DNA of 52,646 nt from Bacteroidota bacterium (GTDB taxonomy: Bacteria > Bacteroidota > Bacteroidia > Bacteroidales > Prolixibacteraceae), in NCBI GenBank assembly GCA_030684645.1, contig JAUXUF010000230.1, forward strand, positions 1 to 52,646, read 5' to 3'. The notes below the pieces were generated by a model, which ran no database searches, had not been told where the DNA came from, and was given only the letters and a program-made list of their open reading frames with translations. The first letter of the stretch is position 1; every line of letters begins with the position of its first letter. A program made the translations under genes and the position numbers. This document shows, in pieces, positions 45,329-52,646 of the stretch.

Positions 45329-45512
45329 TGTTCCGTTGTATCCATTAAATTCTTATTCAGCGAATCCCCACAAACTTCAATTATAATTTGGTGATTTTCC
45401 ATCTCATTATCGATCAATTTCCCTATCGTGGGATTGGGTTATCAGGTGCAAGGAATCTTCGTGAAAAAGTCTAATTTCGTTCATCAGTAATAACAGTAAA
45501 ATATTCAGAATT

Positions 45513-46253
45513 ATGAAACTTAAAGCTTTCCATAAAATCTCATACGGATTGTACCTGGTGGCCTCCGAATATCAGGGTAAAAAGGCCGGATATATTGCCA
45601 ACACAACTTTCCAGGTAACTTCCGATCCGGAACAACTGGCTATTTCGTGTCATAAAAAAAACCAAACTACCCAAGTTATACTTGATTCAGGCATTTTCTC
45701 GGTTTCAGTCCTGAAGAAAGAGGTGAACATGAAAATCATTGGCGACTTTGGTTTTATGTCGTCCACCGATATCGATAAATTCAGCGGAATCAATACCTTC
45801 ACCGCGAAAACCGGCGCGCCCATCGTAATAGATAGTTCAGTGGCCTGGTTCGATTGCCGGGTAGTGAGGTCGGTCGATCTGGGCTCCCACTACCTGATAA
45901 TCGGCGAAGTCCTTGATGCCGACGAAATATCGGATGAAGAACCATTGACTTATCAGCATTACCGCGAAAAATACAAAATGTATTCTCCAAAGAATTCGCC
46001 GACTTACATCGAGAAATCCATTCTGGATGCTGAACTGTCAGATACTTCAGGAGAAAAAAAGGAAGAGGAACCTGAACATGAACACTTCTTTGACGGTGAA
46101 AGTTATGTTTGTGTGATCTGCGGATTCACTTATAATCCTGAAGAAGGCGATCCTGCCATGGGAATTCCTCCCGGAACACGATTCGAAGATTTGCCTGAGG
46201 ATTACAAATGCCCGATCTGCAATGCGGGGAAAGAATATTTTAAGAAAATCTAG
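45513..46253 (+). CDS. Flavin reductase-like protein fused to rubredoxin (Hrb-type)
   Basis: 246 aa, cytosolic. Residues 1-165 are a flavin reductase/FMN-binding split-barrel domain (YIANTTFQVTSDPEQLAISCHKKNQT, FSVSVLKKEVNMKIIGDFGF). After an acidic linker (GEKKEEEPEHEHFFDGE) comes a complete rubredoxin with CVICG and CPICN iron ligands and the usual YNPEEGDPAMGIPPGTRFEDLPEDYKCP core. The same fusion is known as high-molecular-weight rubredoxin, which in anaerobes passes electrons from NAD(P)H to flavodiiron proteins reducing O2 or NO. That role here is inference; no flavodiiron gene is in the window. Confidence 0.92.
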   Translation: MKLKAFHKISYGLYLVASEYQGKKAGYIANTTFQVTSDPEQLAISCHKKNQTTQVILDSGIFSVSVLKKEVNMKIIGDFGFMSSTDIDKFSGINTFTAKTGAPIVIDSSVAWFDCRVVRSVDLGSHYLIIGEVLDADEISDEEPLTYQHYREKYKMYSPKNSPTYIEKSILDAELSDTSGEKKEEEPEHEHFFDGESYVCVICGFTYNPEEGDPAMGIPPGTRFEDLPEDYKCPICNAGKEYFKKI

Positions 46254-46328
46254 CGTAGGGACAGGACATGTCCGTTCGAAGCAGTTTCTGAAATTTGATT
46301 ATTTTTACCCACCTAATTATTTGAAAGG

Positions 46329-47216
<888 letters not shown>

Positions 47217-47264
47217 TTCCTGAAAGGTCGAAAAACGATGCGATGCACCTTTATCCTATAAAAC

Positions 47265-48308
47265 ATGAACTCCACATCCCGACGATTCCCTGCCGAATGG
47301 GAAAAACATCAGGCTACTTTATTATCATTTCCTTCTGAAGGCCGCGACTGGCCCGGGAAATACCATGCCATCAAATGGGCATTTGTGGAGATGATCAAAA
47401 AAGTGGCCATTTACGAACCGGTTGTTCTGGTTGTGAAATCTGACGAACTGCGCGAAAAAGTAAATGTGATGCTCGAACAGGCACATGTTGATGCTGCTCA
47501 GGTCAGTTACATCATCAAAGATACCAACCGCAACTGGATGCGCGATTCGGGTCCGGCAATCGTAAAAACTACTGATGGCGGCAGCGAAGCCATCCGGTTT
47601 GGATTTACCGGATGGGCCAAATATAAAAATCACCGAAAAGACCAGGGAATTCCGGCAGCAATTGCCAATCATCTTGGGATTCCATTGACTCCGGCCCTAT
47701 ATAACAACAAATTGGTGGTTCTTGAAGGTGGCTCGATAGATGTCAATGGCTGTGGAACGCTGATTACTACCGAAGAATGTTTGATGGATCCGGTCCAACA
47801 GGTACGCAACAAAGGGTTCAAAAAGGAAGATTACGAAAAGGTATTTCAGGAATATTTAGGAGTGACCAACACCATCTGGCTGGGTGAAGGAATCGAAGGA
47901 GACGACACGCACGGCCATGTGGATGATATTTGTCGTTTCGTCAACCAAAATACGGTAGTTGCTGTTCAGGAAAAAAACACCAGCGATCCGAACCATTATA
48001 AACTGGAAGCCAACCTTGAAATTCTAAAAAATGCCAGGCTCGAAACCGGCGAAAAGCTAAATGTGACGATCATGCCCATGCCTGGCCGTCTCGACTTCGA
48101 AGACCTGCGTTTGCCGGCCAGTTACGTGAACTTTTTGGTTACCAACGGTTGCGTGCTCATGCCTACTTTTAACGACAAAAACGACTACAAAGCATTGGGG
48201 ATTCTCACAGAATTATTTCCTGATCGTGATGTAATTGGCATCAATGCTGTCGATTTGATTTGGGGATTGGGAACTTTACACTGTTTGAGTCACGAAATTG
48301 GTAAATAA
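47265..48308 (+). CDS. aguA: Agmatine deiminase
   Basis: Hydrolyses agmatine to N-carbamoylputrescine and ammonia, the substrate of aguB just upstream. 347 aa, guanidino-modifying enzyme fold (PAD_porph family). Visible active-site pieces are RNWMRDSGPA, VLEGGSIDVNG, GDDTHGHVDDICRFV, and the nucleophile Cys340 in GTLHCLSHE near the C-terminus. Many agmatine deiminases end in HCxTQQ; the SHE ending here is a mild departure that should be compared with close relatives. No arginine decarboxylase is in the window, so agmatine must come from elsewhere or be imported. Confidence 0.93.
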   Translation: MNSTSRRFPAEWEKHQATLLSFPSEGRDWPGKYHAIKWAFVEMIKKVAIYEPVVLVVKSDELREKVNVMLEQAHVDAAQVSYIIKDTNRNWMRDSGPAIVKTTDGGSEAIRFGFTGWAKYKNHRKDQGIPAAIANHLGIPLTPALYNNKLVVLEGGSIDVNGCGTLITTEECLMDPVQQVRNKGFKKEDYEKVFQEYLGVTNTIWLGEGIEGDDTHGHVDDICRFVNQNTVVAVQEKNTSDPNHYKLEANLEILKNARLETGEKLNVTIMPMPGRLDFEDLRLPASYVNFLVTNGCVLMPTFNDKNDYKALGILTELFPDRDVIGINAVDLIWGLGTLHCLSHEIGK

Positions 48309-48342
48309 AATTTCAGTGCTATATTTATTGCGCCAAATTGAT

Positions 48343-49650
48343 TTATTCAGTGATTTTATTCCTCTTTAGAAATTTCATCAATACATAAATCGCGCTGATT
48401 ATTGCGGTGAAGCTCACAATTCCAATCAGTTCATTTGTTGCCAACTTTGAAAGTACCCACAGAATAATCAGGATTGAAATGACCGGAACCGTAAAACCAC
48501 CCCATACTCTGAACGTTCCGGATTCTGCCTTTTTTGACAACCTCAACTTAATAAAAGCCAAAGCTACTCCTAGATAGATGAGTAAAACCGAAGCGCTGGA
48601 AAGGATAGCCAGTTGTTTAAATTCTCCGGTAATCGAAAAGAAACAACCCATTGTGGCATATAAAATAATTGACCAATAAGGTGTCGCATACCTTTTGTGA
48701 ATTTTCGACAAGCTATAAGGCAGAATCACCCGGTCGCGGGCTGCACTATAAATTACGCGTGGCATATTTAAAACATCTCCGCTCAAAAATCCAAACATCG
48801 AAATTGCTGCGCCCACAAGGATAAGCGTGACGCCAAATGGCCCCATAACATGCTTTGCAACTTCAGCCAGTGGAGCCTCTTTAAACGATGAAAGTGATCC
48901 TCCTAAAATCCCCTGTGCAACCAATTGAATGAAAACATAAAGCATAATTACAAAAGAAATACTGATCAGAATAGCTTTGGGGAAAGTCTTCTGCGGATTT
49001 TTTACTTCTCCGCCGGTATTTAGACCACTCTCAGCGCCTTGAAAAGCGAAGAAAAGGACAAGCGATACTTGTCCCAGATTATTGGCTGAGGGAACGGAAT
49101 CCCATACCAGATTGGAAAGGGATATCTTTGTGAATCCTATTAATACCAGAAGGACCAATGGCGTTAATTTAAGGATTGTGGTTATTCCCACCAAGGTTAT
49201 TCCCTGTTTGACTCCTTTAATATTGATCAGAGCCAGGCCAGTAAAAATGAAAATGAAAAATAAAGCTCTTACGAATTCATCCTTAAAAATGGGTATAAAA
49301 TAAGCGATAGTTCCGGCAAGTGCATTGGTAACTGCGGCATCTGCCATGATGGTTGCTCCCAGAATGAAAAAATTTACCGTTAAAAATCCAAAATATTTGC
49401 CAAAAGCTACTTCAATGTATGAATATGCGCCGCCCGATTGAGTTAATTTGCTACCAACTTCAGCGAAGCAAAGCATAATAAGCATGATCAGGAATCCACA
49501 AAAAAGATAGGCAACGATACTGGCGGCGCCAAGTCCTTCGGCCACAATAGCAGGAATCACAAAAATTCCGGCTCCCACAATCAGGTTAATAATATTGGCG
49601 CTTAAACCCCAGGTTCCGATTTCCCTTTTTAATCCTTCCGTCGTATTCAT
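48343..49650 (-). CDS. APC-family amino acid/polyamine permease
   Basis: 435 aa with about 12 hydrophobic segments; inner-membrane secondary transporter. The APC fingerprint is present at the N-terminus (GTWGLSANIINLIVGAGIFVIPA) and in FFAFQGAESGLNTGGEVKNPQKTFPKAI. GDVLNMPRVIYSAARDRVILP is the usual TM8-loop motif. It converges with aguA across 34 bp, so operon membership is excluded, but the neighbourhood makes agmatine, putrescine or arginine a reasonable substrate guess. Sequence alone does not decide this. Confidence 0.9.
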   Translation of the reverse strand: MNTTEGLKREIGTWGLSANIINLIVGAGIFVIPAIVAEGLGAASIVAYLFCGFLIMLIMLCFAEVGSKLTQSGGAYSYIEVAFGKYFGFLTVNFFILGATIMADAAVTNALAGTIAYFIPIFKDEFVRALFFIFIFTGLALINIKGVKQGITLVGITTILKLTPLVLLVLIGFTKISLSNLVWDSVPSANNLGQVSLVLFFAFQGAESGLNTGGEVKNPQKTFPKAILISISFVIMLYVFIQLVAQGILGGSLSSFKEAPLAEVAKHVMGPFGVTLILVGAAISMFGFLSGDVLNMPRVIYSAARDRVILPYSLSKIHKRYATPYWSIILYATMGCFFSITGEFKQLAILSSASVLLIYLGVALAFIKLRLSKKAESGTFRVWGGFTVPVISILIILWVLSKLATNELIGIVSFTAIISAIYVLMKFLKRNKITE

Positions 49651-49782
49651 GTATCAGTTTTTTTGTTTATCAGCTTTCAAAACAACAAGGAATGGAGACT
49701 AAAGGAAATAATAAAATGCAAATATTTGAAATTTGAGGGTAACCTTTTCCTGTAATTGGGAATATACATTAGTCTTGCGTAA

Positions 49783-49800
49783 ACTTTATTGTAATAAAGT
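49783..49800. promoter_or_regulatory. 18-bp dyad upstream of the secreted-module gene
   Basis: ACTTTATT, GT, AATAAAGT: an 8-bp perfect inverted repeat separated by 2 bp, 30 bp before the ATG at 49831. Operator-like; no consensus -7 element was found beside it. Confidence 0.45.
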
Positions 49801-49830
49801 AAATCATTCATATAAAACTATCGGATAAAA

Positions 49831-50385
49831 ATGAATACAAAAGGTCGCTATAAGGTCATGTTGGTCTTCCTTTTCACATTAGTCCTCCATGTTTCCACCT
49901 ATTCACAAATCCATAAGTATTTTATTATTTCCGGAAAAATTATTTCCGAAACTGAATTGGCTGAAAGCAGTTCCGTTCGAATCATCAAAAACAATAAGCT
50001 AACCGAATCTCAAATACCAGAACATGGCCGGTTCCGGCTCGAATTAGATTACAATGCTGAATATCAGCTGATCTTTAGCAAGAAAGGGTCCCGGACCAAA
50101 ACCATCATCGTGAATACCGCGATTCCTCAGAATCTGATGATCAGACCTGAAAATTTTCCACATTTCTTAATGGCTGTAAAACTGAATGATGTCAATCCTG
50201 TTGCATCAAATCCGTACTTTGAAGAGCATACCAATCAGATTTCTTATTCTGAACAAAAAAATTCTTTCCTTCGGGTAGGTTCCTTGTATGATTCAGAATA
50301 TGCAGAAACAGTTAAACCTGATCAAAATCAAGCACTTCGGTCTCAGAACAACAAATCAAAAATGCAGACCTATCAGGTCTTTTAA
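49831..50385 (+). CDS. Secreted protein, single KYF-type N-terminal module (paralogue of next gene)
   Basis: 184 aa with a signal peptide (MLVFLFTLVLHVSTYSQ). Residues about 28-120 form one beta-rich module: KYFIISGKI, VRIIKNNK, IPEHGRFRLEL, EYQLIFSKKG, TIIVNTAIPQ, FPHFLMAVKL. The same landmarks in the same order open the protein encoded at 50633, showing tandem duplication. After the module the protein has only about 60 polar residues and lacks the repeats of its neighbour. The family is not one I can name; the module resembles a carboxypeptidase-regulatory-like or other immunoglobulin-like fold, which is inference. Probably periplasmic or surface. Confidence 0.75.
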   Translation: MNTKGRYKVMLVFLFTLVLHVSTYSQIHKYFIISGKIISETELAESSSVRIIKNNKLTESQIPEHGRFRLELDYNAEYQLIFSKKGSRTKTIIVNTAIPQNLMIRPENFPHFLMAVKLNDVNPVASNPYFEEHTNQISYSEQKNSFLRVGSLYDSEYAETVKPDQNQALRSQNNKSKMQTYQVF

Positions 50386-50632
50386 TAAAAGAGCTTGTTT
50401 TCTGATTCGTTTAGATCAGTTAATACATCCACATTCCTTAATAATTCAGGCCATGACTTTCCTGAATGAAGGATATTTCACCATCCTACTCTTTATTTGT
50501 TGCATCCTTTCCCGAATAATCATGAACCCAAATACACGTTTTTACATTGATTTGGTTAATTTTACGGGATTTCAGATTTTTTTGAAAGAAATATATGTTG
50601 CCACTTTATTATTTCATAGAAAATAAATACAT

Positions 50633-52646
50633 ATGCACAAGATTGGTCGGATAGGGATGTGGTTATTTCTGATTTTCATGTTTTCGTTTCAGCTTCCATT
50701 ACAGGCACAAAGCAAAAAATATTTTGTTATCACTGGCAATATTGCACCTGAAGCAAAAGGACCTGAAAACGGGTCTATTGAAATTACTAAAAACGGGAAG
50801 GAAAAATCAACGATTGACATCCCTAAAAATGGCCGGTTTCGGTTCGAACTCGAATTTTTCAATGAGTACAATTTAACCTTCAAATACCCCGGGCATTTCA
50901 ATAAAATAATCATTGTCTCGACCGTCATTCCTCAGGAAGTTTGGAAACGTGACAACGAGTTTCCGCCATTTCCGGTGGTCATCCAGTTGCTAAAAGAATT
51001 TGAAGGAATTGACAAGAGTTTCACCCTAAAACCCTACGGAAGAATATACTACGGGAAAGACATCGACAATTTCGAAAAAGAAAGTTACATCTCCGACATT
51101 CAATTTGTAGAACAGATTGAAACGGCCAAGTCACAAGCCAATAAAGTTCAAAAAGAAGCACAGTCGATTTCGAAAGAGAATGCCCAGGAATTAGCCGCTA
51201 AACAAAAGAATTTTGACCAGCTGCTCAAAGAGGCAGATGCCCATTATCAGCGTGGCGAATACCAGATGGCTTTATTGAAATACCTGGAGGCTAAAAAATT
51301 ATTTCCTGAAAAAGCCTATCCGAATGATCGTGTGGCCGAACTTCAGGATTTAGTGAAAGCTCTCGAAAATACTGAAAAGCAAAAGGCAGAACTTGAGCAA
51401 AAATACAAGGCTGCCATTGCCAAAGCCAATGGATTTTTCGACCGGAAGAGCTATCCGGAAGCCAGGCCAGGCTATGTAGAAGCCCTTCAATACAAGCCTG
51501 GAGATGTTTTTGCCAACGGGAGGATTAACGAAATCGATCAGTTTTTGACTCTTCTTGAAAAGCAAAAGCAATACAAAGACCTGGTCGCCCAGGCCGATAT
51601 CAACTACCAATCAAAGAATTACGATCAGGCGATCGATTTATACAATCAGGCTAAACAGGCTGTACCCGAAGAACAATACCCGCAAAGTCAGATTAACCTG
51701 ATCGCTCAGGAAAAACTAAAGCAGGCAACCCTGGCTCAACTTGAAAAAGATTTCAACCTGGCCATTCAGTCGGCCAATGTGTCTTTCCAACAAAAGGATT
51801 ATCTGCAAGCCCTGAATTCCTACAAGAAAGCACTCAGTATAAAACCTGACAGCAAACTTGCTCAAGATAAAATTGCAGAAACAGAACTTGCCATCGTAGC
51901 TGTCGAGACCGACAAAAAATTCCAGGATGCCATTCGTTTAGCTGACCAGGCTCTGACTGCCAATGATTTGCCGCAGGCAAAATTGAACTATCAGGAAGCC
52001 CTGAAAATTAAGCCGGCAGAAGCCTATCCAAAAACCAAACTGGCAGAAATCGCCATGACTGAATCGGCAGAAATAAAGTTTAACGGACTGGTAGCTGATG
52101 CTGAAAAAGCTTATTCCATCAATAAACTCGACGAAGCTGTAAATCTATTTTCACAGGCGCTGGAAATAAAACCAAGAAATCCGGCCATTCAACAACGGAT
52201 CAATGACATTCAAATCCTGAAAAAGTCACAACTTGCAGAAAAGGAATATGCTGATTTCATAGCTCAGGCTGATCTTTCGTTCAGCAATGATCAGCTTGAC
52301 GCCTCGCTTTCGGCATACAACCGGGCACTTTTAATCAAAAAAACAGAAACATATCCCAAAGATCAGATCAAAAAAATCGAAACCTATCAATCGCTGATCC
52401 GGAAGGCTGATAAATTGTTCGGTTCGAAAGATTATCCAGGTTCGCTTGGTTCATTAAATGAAGCATTGGTCCAGAAGCCAAAAGATAGTTATGCCTCCGG
52501 AAAAATTGCAGAAATCAACAACATCCTGGCTGAAAAGAAAAAGCTGGAAGATCAGAATCTGGCTAAATTGACTGCATACACGGAGGTTTTAAAAAATGCC
52601 GACCAGTTGTTTAGCCTGAAAAATTATCCTGAAGCACTGAGTAAAT
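50633..52646 (+). CDS. Secreted TPR-like repeat protein, 5' part (runs off window)
   Basis: The ATG at 50633 opens a frame to the end of the window (671 codons, incomplete). Signal peptide MHKIGRIGMWLFLIFMFSF...LQAQ. Residues about 28-125 are the module shared with the previous gene (KYFVITGNI, IPKNGRFRFEL, IIIVSTVIPQ). After a coiled stretch (KSQANKVQKEAQSISKENAQEL) come at least nine repeats of roughly 50-60 residues with consensus ADxxFxxxDYxxAxxxYxxALxIKPxxxYPxxKIxEI, TPR-like but with an extra helix. Probably a periplasmic or surface scaffold. Its C-terminal domain is unseen. Confidence 0.82.
   Translation, partial: MHKIGRIGMWLFLIFMFSFQLPLQAQSKKYFVITGNIAPEAKGPENGSIEITKNGKEKSTIDIPKNGRFRFELEFFNEYNLTFKYPGHFNKIIIVSTVIPQEVWKRDNEFPPFPVVIQLLKEFEGIDKSFTLKPYGRIYYGKDIDNFEKESYISDIQFVEQIETAKSQANKVQKEAQSISKENAQELAAKQKNFDQLLKEADAHYQRGEYQMALLKYLEAKKLFPEKAYPNDRVAELQDLVKALENTEKQKAELEQKYKAAIAKANGFFDRKSYPEARPGYVEALQYKPGDVFANGRINEIDQFLTLLEKQKQYKDLVAQADINYQSKNYDQAIDLYNQAKQAVPEEQYPQSQINLIAQEKLKQATLAQLEKDFNLAIQSANVSFQQKDYLQALNSYKKALSIKPDSKLAQDKIAETELAIVAVETDKKFQDAIRLADQALTANDLPQAKLNYQEALKIKPAEAYPKTKLAEIAMTESAEIKFNGLVADAEKAYSINKLDEAVNLFSQALEIKPRNPAIQQRINDIQILKKSQLAEKEYADFIAQADLSFSNDQLDASLSAYNRALLIKKTETYPKDQIKKIETYQSLIRKADKLFGSKDYPGSLGSLNEALVQKPKDSYASGKIAEINNILAEKKKLEDQNLAKLTAYTEVLKNADQLFSLKNYPEALSK

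Noticed and set aside
46254-46328. GGACAGGACATGTCC palindrome before aguB as an operator
   Set aside because: Resembles a common short intergenic repeat of this phylum; no further support.
50288-50626. 112-codon plus-strand ORF between the two secreted-module genes
   Set aside because: Overlaps the end of the first gene in another frame and has no recognisable start context; the gap is better read as non-coding.

Overview
The window is chromosomal DNA from a member of the Bacteroidota, most likely Bacteroidales/Marinilabiliales and perhaps Prolixibacteraceae-like; that level is inferred from gene style only. The evidence is: promoters of the TTTG-N(17-21)-TAnnTTTG type instead of -35/-10 boxes; A-rich leaders with few Shine-Dalgarno sequences; many secreted proteins whose signal peptides end in AQ; and families such as DUF4954, a FadL-like barrel, an M64 peptidase and a eukaryote-type ProRS. 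No rRNA, tRNA, CRISPR array, intact insertion sequence or prophage was seen. Most of the window is ordinary housekeeping sequence.

Layout. 1-8.3 kb: the late haem pathway, hemB (3' end)-hemL-[secreted N/S/R-rich protein]-hemE-hemN-hemG/hemY-hemF. It carries both the anaerobic (HemN) and the oxygen-dependent (HemF) coproporphyrinogen oxidase. 8.3-9.5 kb: a 0.2-kb MITE-like element and an orphan Bro-N/DinD-like gene. 9.5-14.9 kb (minus): tilS, pepT, a conserved hypothetical and proS. 15-18 kb: a Tyr/Gly-rich lipoprotein and a FadL-like barrel. 18.2-22.1 kb: a tightly packed set of small ORF, methyltransferase, DUF4954 beta-helix protein and nagB. 22.1-26.2 kb (minus): an ABC exporter made of a very large FtsX-type permease and its ATPase. 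26.6-32.7 kb (minus): gltB-gltD glutamate synthase. 33.3-34.6 kb (minus): argH. 35.2-39.7 kb: yebC, a lipid kinase and clpB.

39.9-40.2 kb: two tandem, related candidate small RNAs on the minus strand, each with its own promoter and terminator. This is the most interesting non-coding signal. 40.4-43.1 kb: ppdK, with a clear promoter. 43.5-49.7 kb: an M64 peptidase, a small membrane protein with a possibly leaderless mRNA, a flavin reductase-rubredoxin fusion, aguB-aguA (agmatine to putrescine) and an APC permease. 49.8 kb to the end: two neighbouring secreted proteins sharing an N-terminal module. The second is a long TPR-like repeat protein running off the right edge.

Many intergenic gaps hold short palindromic elements of several families and three 7-bp tandem arrays. 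These look like the dispersed intergenic repeats of this phylum. One heptamer array forms the last codons of the ABC ATPase gene and another abuts the 5' end of tilS.
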